Shown here in pieces: positions 1 through 7,009 of a stretch of 51,932 nt of DNA. The position numbers were made by a program, and so were the translations under genes. Numbering within the stretch: position 1 is the stretch's first letter; each line of letters opens with the position of its first letter. The DNA comes from Oscillospiraceae bacterium (lineage in GTDB: Bacteria; Bacillota; Clostridia; Oscillospirales; Acutalibacteraceae): contig SVOA01000009.1 of NCBI GenBank assembly GCA_015066635.1, positions 1 to 51,932 on the forward strand, read 5' to 3'. Below the pieces are notes generated by a model that was given only the letters and a program-made list of their open reading frames with translations, had not been told where the DNA came from and made no database searches.

Positions 1-81
1 GGAGAGTCCAAGCATCGCCTGAAGGCGTCTTGTTTCGGCAAGCCGAAAGAACGGGCAGAAGCCCGAGCCCACTTTATATAA
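1..81 (+). other. Hairpin-rich segment, possibly end of an upstream gene
   Basis: Three hairpins follow one another with short linkers: 16-27 (CGCC, loop TGAA, GGCG), 33-48 (TTTCGG, loop CAAG, CCGAAA) and 52-65 (CGGGC, loop AGAA, GCCCG). Frame 1 is also open from base 1 to a TAA at 79-81, so this could be the last 26 codons of an upstream element gene cut by the window edge. I recognise neither the peptide nor an RNA family. The strand is that of the following genes by inference. Confidence 0.35.
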
Positions 82-102
82 ATATCAGGAGGTAAATATT
101 TG

Positions 103-345
103 ATGAAAAAGAAAAATAGTGATGAGCAAATCAAAATTCCTTTTAACAGCGAGTATGATGAAAAATACGGAAAATCAATAGACAGAAGAACTGAGGTTCG
201 TGTAGAAGGCGACAAAGTCATTTTCACCCGCAAGTACCAAATTGGTGGTATGACTTATACGGTTAATTCTATTTTCGATAAGGACTTTGATGTTAACAAC
301 AACATCAAGTATCTCATTGCCCGAGCTATGGACAGCGAAAAATAG
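103..345 (+). CDS. TnpW-like small transposon-encoded protein
   Basis: Small acidic/basic protein of 80 residues with no membrane segment. The central stretch KYQIGGMTYTVNSIFD followed by a short terminal helix (IKYLIARAMD) resembles the TnpW family, small proteins of unknown function carried by integrative elements of Firmicutes, usually just ahead of the serine recombinase. Here it sits 88 bases upstream of such a recombinase, which supports the call. An AGGAGG at 87-92 precedes the start; the ATG at 103 was preferred, but the TTG at 100, directly before it and in frame, is spaced equally well. The match is from memory of the motif, so the family name is moderately sure while its location in an element is quite sure. 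Confidence 0.6.
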   Translation: MKKKNSDEQIKIPFNSEYDEKYGKSIDRRTEVRVEGDKVIFTRKYQIGGMTYTVNSIFDKDFDVNNNIKYLIARAMDSEK

Positions 346-360
346 TTCTGGACTTTAATG

Positions 361-407
361 CCGATTGATAGTATTGTGTTGCTGCGAGCAATCGCAATCT
401 CAATCGG
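361..407 (+). repeat. Nested inverted repeat ahead of the recombinase
   Basis: The arms CCGATTGA (361-368) and TCAATCGG (400-407) are perfect complements. Inside them lie ATTG (373-376) with CAAT (395-398), and TTGCT (379-383) with AGCAA (387-391) closing a GCG loop. Together they make about 17 paired bases in one long stem, ending 26 bases before the recombinase start codon. It could be an RNA hairpin or a protein-binding palindrome; there is no T-run after it, so it is not an intrinsic terminator. Confidence 0.6.
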
Positions 408-433
408 TTTGACAGAATGATAAGGAGGTAATA

Positions 434-2074
434 ATGAGAAAGTCAAACCAAACATATCAGGATGTTGACAACAGAATAACCGCTCTCTATGCTCGGCTAT
501 CCAAAGAAGATGAGAATGTAGGCGACAGTGACAGCATTGTCAATCAAAAGGAGATTCTGACAAAGTATGCCCAAGATAACGGATTTCATAACACCAAACT
601 GTTTGTTGATGACGGATATTCGGGAGTCGGATTTAACCGCCCGGCAATACAGGAGGTGTTAAAACTCATTGAGCAGGGAAAGGTCGCAACACTTATCACA
701 AAAGACCTCTCCCGTTTTGGCAGGAACTACATCGAAGTAGGCAACTATACCGAGATCATTTTTCCGAGACTTAATGTCAGATATATTGCTATCAACGACA
801 ATTATGATACGGCTAGCATTGATGGCGGCAACGATCTTGCGCCTATAAAGAACTTCTTTAATGAGTGGTATGCTAAGGATACAAGCAAAAAGATAAAGGC
901 AGTTCTCAAAGCCAAATCCGACAGAGGAGAACGAGTCGGCTCGACAGTTCCATACGGTTATATGCACGATCCCGACAGAAAAAATCATCTTCTGAAAAAT
1001 GATGAAACTGCTCCTGTAGTTCAGCTGATATACAAGCTGTGTGTTGAAGGCAACGGGCCGCAGGAGATAGCAAGAATTCTTAAAGAAAAAGAAATACTGA
1101 AGCCGTCAATGTATGAATATTACAGAACGGGTAAAATCAGTAAAAACATACGTATGGATCTGCCTTATGAGTGGAGCTGCACTACCATTTCAGATATCCT
1201 TAATAACGAAATATATCTCGGTCATACGATAAACTTCAAGACAAAATCACTGTCGTTCAAGGATAAACGTACCATACCTACCTCAAAGGAAGAACAGGCA
1301 CTGATTGAAAACACCCACGAGGCATTGATTTCACAGGAGCAGTGGGATATAGTCAGAAAGATTCGCAAGGGCAAGCGGAAGAAATCACAGACGGGAATTG
1401 TTAATAAATACAACGGTTTCGTATTCTGCGCCGACTGTAAGGAAAAGATGTATGTGCTGAAAGGCTCAAGCAGCAAAGGTACATATTACAGTTTCAACTG
1501 CAGCCGTTACAGAAAGCACTGGCTTGATTATGACTGCACACCCCACGCTGTCCGTGAGAGCGTTCTTGATGAAATCGTACTTGAGGAAATACGCAAAGCG
1601 TCTTATCTGGCAAGAATGAAAGCTGACGAATTCAAGGCATTCATAAATAAGAAAAGCTCCGTCGAAAGCAGAAAGGAACTGCTTGAAAAGTCAAAAGAGC
1701 TGACTCGTTTGCAGATAAGGAGCAAAGAGCTTGACACATTATTCAAGAAACTGTATGAAGACAATGTACTCGGAAAGATAACCGACAGACAGTTTCAACT
1801 GCTGTCCTCTTCATACAATACCGAACAGGAAGAAGCGTTCAGACGGATTCCGGCTCTTGAAGAAGAAATCGAAAAGCTCAAATCCCTTCAGATTAACACC
1901 GACAAGTTCATAGAACTGGCAAACAAATACACGGATATAACCGAACTGAACATTGAAATACTTCGCATCTTCATCTCACGGATAGAAATTCATGAACGGT
2001 CAAAACTACCTGAAGGCAGCAGCACACAGCAAATCGACATATATTTCAACCATGTCGGGAACGTCAAGGCATAA
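434..2074 (+). CDS. Large serine recombinase (TndX/TnpX-type)
   Basis: Site-specific recombinase that would excise and integrate the mobile element. The resolvase catalytic domain covers about residues 14-160: the YARLS motif carries the presumed catalytic Ser23, and DLSRFGRN holds the conserved arginines. A recombinase domain follows (about 170-290), then a zinc ribbon with CADC near 336 and two later cysteines (NCSRYRKHWLDYDC), a coiled coil rich in Lys/Glu/Leu, and a C-terminal DUF4368-like segment ending IEIHERS...IDIYFNHVG. Length (546 aa) is normal for the family. The start has AAGGAGG at 422-428. It is the last gene before chromosomal guaA, a usual position for such recombinases at an element end. 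Confidence 0.93.
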   Translation: MRKSNQTYQDVDNRITALYARLSKEDENVGDSDSIVNQKEILTKYAQDNGFHNTKLFVDDGYSGVGFNRPAIQEVLKLIEQGKVATLITKDLSRFGRNYIEVGNYTEIIFPRLNVRYIAINDNYDTASIDGGNDLAPIKNFFNEWYAKDTSKKIKAVLKAKSDRGERVGSTVPYGYMHDPDRKNHLLKNDETAPVVQLIYKLCVEGNGPQEIARILKEKEILKPSMYEYYRTGKISKNIRMDLPYEWSCTTISDILNNEIYLGHTINFKTKSLSFKDKRTIPTSKEEQALIENTHEALISQEQWDIVRKIRKGKRKKSQTGIVNKYNGFVFCADCKEKMYVLKGSSSKGTYYSFNCSRYRKHWLDYDCTPHAVRESVLDEIVLEEIRKASYLARMKADEFKAFINKKSSVESRKELLEKSKELTRLQIRSKELDTLFKKLYEDNVLGKITDRQFQLLSSSYNTEQEEAFRRIPALEEEIEKLKSLQINTDKFIELANKYTDITELNIEILRIFISRIEIHERSKLPEGSSTQQIDIYFNHVGNVKA

Positions 2075-2094
2075 CTGAAAAAGCAAAGAAAAAC

Positions 2095-2115
2095 GGACAG
2101 GCAAATTGCCTGTCC
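2095..2115 (+). other. Stem-loop after the recombinase
   Basis: GGACAGGC (2095-2102), loop AAATT, GCCTGTCC (2108-2115): a perfect 8-bp stem 20 bases after the recombinase stop. It is preceded by an A-rich run but followed by AATACTAAAACT, not a T-run, so it is a poor intrinsic terminator and may instead protect the mRNA end or belong to the element terminus. Confidence 0.5.
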
Positions 2116-2265
2116 AATACTAAAACTCGTTACTGTCTACGTGTCACCTGGTCAAAGGTCGCCCGTATTTATTTTTGCACAGACTTTTTAATAATTTGAT
2201 ATAGCTGTTTTTGCTTCGCCTGAATTTTTAGTCAAAATTTATCTGAAAATGTTTTTTGCGCCGTA

Positions 2266-2300
2266 TTGTTTTTTGACATAAAAAGACTTATAATTATTTT
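2266..2300 (+). promoter_or_regulatory. Probable sigma-A promoter of the GMP synthase gene
   Basis: Two overlapping options are visible: TTGTTT (2266-2271), 17 bases, TATAAT (2289-2294); or TTGACA (2273-2278), 16 bases, TATTTT (2295-2300). Either would give a short leader before the GGAGG at 2318-2322. If the promoter belongs to the chromosome, the element boundary lies between 2115 and about 2265. Confidence 0.5.
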
Positions 2301-2328
2301 CGTAATTTATATTAAACGGAGGTATATT

Positions 2329-3309
2329 ATGTCAGATGTAAGACCCGAGAGCATGGCTCGTATTACAACCAAAGAACTCGCTGACGAGTTTATCGCTCAG
2401 CAGATTAAGGAAATCCGTGAGCAGGTAGGCGACAAAAAGGTCCTTTTGGCACTTTCGGGAGGAGTAGATTCCTCGGTTGTTGCCGCGCTGTTAATCAAAG
2501 CTATCGGCAAGCAGCTTTACTGTGTTCACGTTAACCACGGACTTCTCCGCAAGGGCGAGCCCGAGCAGGTTATCAAGGTATTTAAAGAGGAGATGGACGC
2601 CAACCTCATTTATGTTGACGCCGTTGACCGTTTCCTTGACAAGCTTGCAGGCGTTTCGGACCCCGAAACAAAGAGAAAGATTATCGGCAAGGAATTCATT
2701 GACGTTTTTGTAGAGGAAGCAAGAAAGCTTGACGGTATTGCGTATCTTGCGCAGGGCACAATTTACCCCGACATTCTTGAGAGCAAGGACGGAATAAAGG
2801 CCCATCACAACGTCGGCGGACTTCCCGAGGATCTCAATTTTGAACTCGTTGAGCCCGTAAAGCTTCTGTATAAGGACGAGGTCAGAGTCGTCGGCAAGGC
2901 GCTCGGACTTCCCGAGGGTATGGTTGAGCGTCAGCCCTTCCCCGGCCCCGGACTCGGCGTTCGCTGTGTAGGAGCTATCACGCGCGACAGACTTGAAGCA
3001 GTACGCGAATCCGATGCAATTCTCCGCGAGGAATTTGCCGCGGCGGGACTTCAGGGCAAGGTCTGGCAGTATTTCACGGTAGTTCCCGATTTCAAATCGA
3101 CGGGTATAAGAGACGGCAAACGCACCTTTGACTGGCCCGTAATCATCCGCGCTATCAACACCACGGACGCTATCAAGGTAACTGTTGAGGAAATTCCCTA
3201 CTCTCTGCTTTACAAAATCAGAGACAGAATTCTCACAGAGGTTAAGGGCGTAAACCGCGTGCTTTATGACATTACACCCAAACCGGTAGCGACGATAGAA
3301 TACGAATAA
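2329..3309 (+). CDS. guaA: GMP synthase, stand-alone ATP pyrophosphatase subunit
   Basis: Makes GMP from XMP by adenylating the 2-oxo group and substituting ammonia. The product (326 aa) has the N-type PPi-loop motif LALSGGVDSSV near residue 41, the conserved HHNVGGLPED, the QPFPGPGLGVRC motif and the C-terminal dimerisation domain ending PKPVATIEYE. The glutamine amidotransferase domain (about 190 residues with a catalytic Cys) that opens ordinary bacterial GuaA is absent. ATG at 2329 was chosen because GGAGG lies at 2318-2322; an in-frame ATG further upstream at 2266 lacks such a site and falls in the promoter. Split GMP synthases are well known in archaea, where a separate GATase subunit supplies ammonia; whether this genome has one elsewhere cannot be seen. 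Directly downstream of the mobile element. Confidence 0.93.
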   Translation: MSDVRPESMARITTKELADEFIAQQIKEIREQVGDKKVLLALSGGVDSSVVAALLIKAIGKQLYCVHVNHGLLRKGEPEQVIKVFKEEMDANLIYVDAVDRFLDKLAGVSDPETKRKIIGKEFIDVFVEEARKLDGIAYLAQGTIYPDILESKDGIKAHHNVGGLPEDLNFELVEPVKLLYKDEVRVVGKALGLPEGMVERQPFPGPGLGVRCVGAITRDRLEAVRESDAILREEFAAAGLQGKVWQYFTVVPDFKSTGIRDGKRTFDWPVIIRAINTTDAIKVTVEEIPYSLLYKIRDRILTEVKGVNRVLYDITPKPVATIEYE

Positions 3310-3320
3310 ACCGACAATTT

Positions 3321-3355
3321 AAAAAGGCTGATTGATTATTTAATCAGCCTTTTTT
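3321..3355. terminator. Bidirectional terminator between guaA and pntB
   Basis: AAAAAGGCTGATT (3321-3333) pairs with AATCAGCCTTTTT (3342-3354) around an 8-base loop. A-run on one side and T-run on the other make it work for the convergent guaA and pnt transcripts. Confidence 0.9.
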
Positions 3356-3366
3356 GTTTTGTTTTA

Positions 3367-4743
3367 TCAGATACAGTCGATAATTGACTGTACTGTTTCG
3401 TTGGCGTCGCCGAGGAGCATAAGCGTATTGCTGTTTTTATACAGCGGGTTGGGTACGCCTGCGTATCCCGGATTCTCGTCAAAGTTGCAGATGATTACAT
3501 ACTTTGCGTCGGCGGCGTTAAGAACGGGCATACCGTAAATCGGAGTGCCTTCCGCCGTGTTTGCGGCAGGGTTGATAACGTCGTTTGCGCCGACAACTAT
3601 TACTGCGTCGCAACCTGCGAACTCGGGATTGATAACATCCATCTCATAGAGCTTGTCATAGGGAACGTCAACCTCGCAGAGCAGTACGTTCATATGTCCG
3701 GGCATTCTTCCCGCAACGGGATGAATTGCAAATTTTACTTCTGCGCCCTTTTCCTCAAGCTTGTCGGCAAGCGCTTTAACCTTGCTCTGCGCCTGTGCGA
3801 GAGCCATTCCGTAACCGGGAATGATAATGATTTTCTTTGCGTCCTTCAGAATTTCATCGGGAGTAAGAGCCGCTTTGACTTCTTCCTGTGCAGGTGCGGC
3901 TTCTTCGGCTTCCTCTGCTTCTTCCTTTTCCTCGGAAACGGGGGCCTTAACCGAAGTGCTGCCGAGCAGTATGCTTAAAAGCTTTCTGTTCATTGCCTTG
4001 CACATAATTCTTGTAAGAAGCAGTCCCGAAGCGCCGACAATACCGCCGATGGCAACAAGCAGAACGTTGCCGACCGCAATACCTGCTATGCCGCCCGCAA
4101 CACCGCTGAGCGAGTTGAGAAGCGAAATCGTGATGGGCATATCTGCGCCGCCTACGCGCACAGCAAAGATAATGCCGAAAGCACTTGCGAGAATTGCCGT
4201 TATCCAGATGGGAGCGTTCAGTACGACGCAGACAAGCGTTGCGAGCATAAGAACGATTATAATAACCGTATGTCCCGGAATAACGACGGGCTTCTGCGGC
4301 AGAAGTTTATGAAGCTTTCCTGCGGCAACAAGACTTCCCGTAAAGGTAACGAAGCCGATTACGAGAGCAACCTCTGCCGTATATAAGGAAAACTTGTCCT
4401 CCGCCTGAAAATACGAAAGAATTGCAACCAGCGCGCTTGCAAGACCGCCCAGACCGTTGAGCAGGGCGACAACCTGCGGCATCTGAATCATTTTGACCTT
4501 TGCCGCCGCGGCAAGACTGACAACGGCGCCTATTGCTATACTTACCCAGATGATTGTCGAGGGCAGTATTTTGTAGTTATACATTGTAACGGCTATTGCT
4601 ACGAGAGTGCAGGCAGCGCTCAATGCGTTACCGAAGCGAGCCTTCTCGGGCTTGCTCATAAGGATAAGACCTATGAGTACGCCTAAAACCAGCACGCCGC
4701 TGATGATGTAGAATTGGGTTGAGCTTAATATGGTAGAAGCCAT
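3367..4743 (-). CDS. pntB: NAD(P) transhydrogenase subunit beta
   Basis: Membrane and NADP-binding subunit of the proton-translocating transhydrogenase, which couples hydride transfer between NADH and NADP+ to proton flow. Residues about 1-265 form a series of hydrophobic helices (domain II); an acidic Glu/Ala linker follows (SEEKEEAEEAEEAAPAQEE); residues about 300-458 are the NADP-binding domain III with GYGMALAQAQ, HPVAGRMPGHMNVLL and the VVGANDVINPAA motif, ending with GYAGVPNPLY. The length (458 aa) is normal. It is the last gene of the lrp-pntAA-pntAB-pntB operon and starts directly after the pntAB stop. Confidence 0.95.
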   Translation of the reverse strand: MASTILSSTQFYIISGVLVLGVLIGLILMSKPEKARFGNALSAACTLVAIAVTMYNYKILPSTIIWVSIAIGAVVSLAAAAKVKMIQMPQVVALLNGLGGLASALVAILSYFQAEDKFSLYTAEVALVIGFVTFTGSLVAAGKLHKLLPQKPVVIPGHTVIIIVLMLATLVCVVLNAPIWITAILASAFGIIFAVRVGGADMPITISLLNSLSGVAGGIAGIAVGNVLLVAIGGIVGASGLLLTRIMCKAMNRKLLSILLGSTSVKAPVSEEKEEAEEAEEAAPAQEEVKAALTPDEILKDAKKIIIIPGYGMALAQAQSKVKALADKLEEKGAEVKFAIHPVAGRMPGHMNVLLCEVDVPYDKLYEMDVINPEFAGCDAVIVVGANDVINPAANTAEGTPIYGMPVLNAADAKYVIICNFDENPGYAGVPNPLYKNSNTLMLLGDANETVQSIIDCI

Positions 4744-5043
4744 TTAGTCGTCCCCCTTCTTTTTAAACATCTTGAGCATACGCGCGGTAATTCCGAAGCC
4801 CCCCGCAACGTTTATCATAGCGAGAATTATTGCTATGGCGCCGATTACGATACTCAGCTTGCTGTATCCCGCCTTGTGCATTTCCGCAGCGGTTACGGCA
4901 AGTGCGCCTATAACGGTAATGCCCGACAGCGCGTTCATACCCGACATAAGCGGGGTGTGAAGCAAAGTGGGAACGTTATTGATTATAAAGTATCCTACTA
5001 TTGCCGAAACAACAAAGATAATAATCAGAATAATATGTGACAT
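4744..5043 (-). CDS. pntAB: NAD(P) transhydrogenase subunit alpha part 2
   Basis: Short membrane subunit (99 aa) with three hydrophobic helices, corresponding to the C-terminal transmembrane part of fused PntA proteins. The segment TLLHTPLMSGMNALSGITVIGAL is a conserved region of the channel domain. Its separation from the soluble alpha part gives the three-gene arrangement known from Rhodospirillum rubrum. It lies 10 bases after pntAA and abuts pntB, so the three are co-translated. Confidence 0.93.
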   Translation of the reverse strand: MSHIILIIIFVVSAIVGYFIINNVPTLLHTPLMSGMNALSGITVIGALAVTAAEMHKAGYSKLSIVIGAIAIILAMINVAGGFGITARMLKMFKKKGDD

Positions 5044-5053
5044 TTGTATCTCC

Positions 5054-6211
5054 TTATTTGTTCATTGCCTCGAGCGCGCCCTTATGAACGAGCTTGCCGT
5101 CAATAGTGGTAAGAGTGCCCTGAACGATTTCGTCGTTCATATCGAGCGAGATAGCGCCGTCCTTGGTAAGATACTTAACAAGGTTGTAAATGTTGTGGGC
5201 AAACATCCAGGTTGAGCTTGTGGGAAGCATACCGGGAATATTTTTGATGCCTTCGATGGTAACACCGTGCTTAACAGCTGTTTTGCCGGGGTCTGTAATT
5301 TCGCAGTTACCGCCCTGGTCGATGGAAATATCAACGATAACCGAACCGGGCTTCATTGACTTAACCATTTCCTCTGTGATAAGAACGGGAGCAAGCTTTG
5401 AGGGAACAAGTGCGGAGCAGAATATGATGTCCATATCCTTTACTACGTCCTTGAGTGCCTCTCTCTCCTTGAGTATCATTTCCTCTGAAAGAGCGTTTGC
5501 ATATCCGCCGGGTGCGATTGCCGCCTCAGCGGGAATACCCGTGTCAACTATCTTTGCGCCTAAGCTCTGAGCGTTCTCAGCTGCTGCGGGACGGATGTCA
5601 GCCGCATAGATTACGCCGCCGAGACGTTTTGCCGTTGCGAGAGCCTGAAGACCTGCAACGCCGGTACCTATAACAAGTACGTTACAGGGCTTAATCATAC
5701 CGACTGCGCACATGGTCATCGGAATAAACTTTGTAAGATCGCTTGCCGCCATAAGAATTCCCTTATAGCCCGCGCAGGTGCTCATTGAGGTAAGAGCGTC
5801 AAGATTCTGTGCTCTTGAAATACGCGGAACACCGTCAAGAGTTAAGCTGATAATGCCGTTGGCAGCCATCTTCTTTACCATTTCGTGGTTAACGGGAGAA
5901 GCGGGATGAATAAATGTGATGAGGTACTGACCTGCGTGCATCATATCAACCTCGTGCTTACCCTTTTCCTCATTAAAGAGAGGCTCCTTAACTTTAAGGA
6001 TAATGTCTGAACGGTCATAGAGCTCCTGAGCGTCGGCTACCATCTCTGCGCCTGCCGCCGCATAGTCAGCGTCTGCAAAGAATGCCTCTGCGCCTGCGTT
6101 CTTTTCTACAAGAACTTCATAACCGTCTGCCTTGAGCTTAGCAACTGTCTCGGGAATTGCGGCAACGCGTCCCTCGCCGTGCATAATTTCTCTCGGAATA
6201 CCTACTACCAT
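5054..6211 (-). CDS. pntAA: NAD(P) transhydrogenase subunit alpha part 1
   Basis: Soluble NAD(H)-binding domain I of the transhydrogenase (385 aa), related to alanine dehydrogenase. It opens with VVGIPREIMHGEGRVA, the family's N-terminal signature, and carries the Rossmann motif VIGTGVAGLQALATAKRLG and the region VIVDISIDQGGNCEIT. The ATG at 6209-6211 was chosen because a GAAAGGG lies 10 bases before it; a TTG three codons upstream is too close to that site. The spacing to the Lrp gene is 33 bases, so the regulator and the enzyme share a transcript. Confidence 0.95.
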   Translation of the reverse strand: MVVGIPREIMHGEGRVAAIPETVAKLKADGYEVLVEKNAGAEAFFADADYAAAGAEMVADAQELYDRSDIILKVKEPLFNEEKGKHEVDMMHAGQYLITFIHPASPVNHEMVKKMAANGIISLTLDGVPRISRAQNLDALTSMSTCAGYKGILMAASDLTKFIPMTMCAVGMIKPCNVLVIGTGVAGLQALATAKRLGGVIYAADIRPAAAENAQSLGAKIVDTGIPAEAAIAPGGYANALSEEMILKEREALKDVVKDMDIIFCSALVPSKLAPVLITEEMVKSMKPGSVIVDISIDQGGNCEITDPGKTAVKHGVTIEGIKNIPGMLPTSSTWMFAHNIYNLVKYLTKDGAISLDMNDEIVQGTLTTIDGKLVHKGALEAMNK

Positions 6212-6244
6212 AAAAATCAAACCCTTTCTTTTATAAATTATTTT

Positions 6245-6691
6245 TTATTGTTCAAGCAGACAAACGTCATACTTGTTAGTTGACAAAACAACCGATGTTC
6301 TTGTCAGCGAAACTCCGCTTATGGACTTAATGTTGTTCAGTACGTCCTCAAGCGTTTTGTCCGCTTTTGTAATAACCTTAAGAATAAAATCAAAATCTCC
6401 TGCGATGTAATGACACTCGGCAACAGAATCATTTTTATTCATTTCTTCAACAAAATTATCGTAATACTTGGGATGCCCGAGCCGTACATATATGAATGCC
6501 GTCAGCTCTCTGCCGAGCAGTTTCTGGTCAACGAGTATGGTGTGCTGTTTGATTACCCCCGAGCCCTCAAGCTTTTTTATCCTCTCAATTACGGCAGAGG
6601 TGGAAAGATTGATTTTTGCACCTATAGCCGTTGCATTCTCTCTGGAATTTTCCTTGAGACAGGATAAAATTTTGTAATCTAATGCATCCAT
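6245..6691 (-). CDS. Lrp/AsnC-family transcriptional regulator
   Basis: DNA-binding regulator of 148 aa. The N-terminal helix-turn-helix covers about residues 1-60 (LDYKILSCLKENSRENATAI, then STSAVIERIKKLEGSGVI), followed by the RAM ligand-binding domain with GDFDFILKVI and the closing SISGVSLTRTSVVLS. Start codon preceded by GGAGGTGA. It is the first gene of the pnt operon, so it probably senses an amino acid or related ligand and controls transhydrogenase expression together with its own; that role is inference from position only. Confidence 0.93.
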   Translation of the reverse strand: MDALDYKILSCLKENSRENATAIGAKINLSTSAVIERIKKLEGSGVIKQHTILVDQKLLGRELTAFIYVRLGHPKYYDNFVEEMNKNDSVAECHYIAGDFDFILKVITKADKTLEDVLNNIKSISGVSLTRTSVVLSTNKYDVCLLEQ

Positions 6692-6716
6692 CGGTTCACC
6701 TCCAATTTATATTTCA

Positions 6717-6745
6717 ATTATATATGAAACGCAGTAAAAAGTAAA
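6717..6745 (-). promoter_or_regulatory. Promoter of the lrp-pnt operon
   Basis: Read on the minus strand: TTTACT (6740-6745), 17 bases, perfect TATAAT (6717-6722), about 25 bases before the Lrp start codon. The upstream stretch 6750-6830 is very A/T-rich with repeated AAATATTTTT-like blocks, which would suit Lrp-type binding, but no defined operator can be drawn. Confidence 0.65.
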
Positions 6746-6946
6746 CCGTAAAAAAATATTACGCAAAATATTTTTGGGAAAAAGCAATTTTACAAAAAAT
6801 ATTTCCGAAACGCTGCCGAATATGAGCTTTCGGGACAAAAATTTACAATTCAGCCCTAATATGCGCTGTCAGAATTTGTAAAATAAGGTCTGCTCAGAGT
6901 TGTGAGTTCTCACATATTTACGCGTGTTTTTTATCCTTATTGATAA

Positions 6947-6975
6947 TTGAATAGTGTAGGCTTGTCTGTTATAAT
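6947..6975 (+). promoter_or_regulatory. Extended -10 promoter of the sialidase-like gene
   Basis: TTGAAT (6947-6952), 17 bases, TATAAT (6970-6975) with an upstream TG at 6967-6968, giving an extended -10. It lies 35 bases before the start codon at 7010. Together with the minus-strand lrp promoter it accounts for the 318-base intergenic region 6692-7009; no further gene was seen there. Confidence 0.7.
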
Positions 6976-7009
6976 TTAGTAAATAAACCTGTTTGAGAAA
7001 GGAATTAAA

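Noticed and set aside
409-414. TTGACA before the serine recombinase as a promoter
   Set aside because: A matching -10 would have to fall within the ribosome binding site and start codon (about 432-437), and no such sequence is present.
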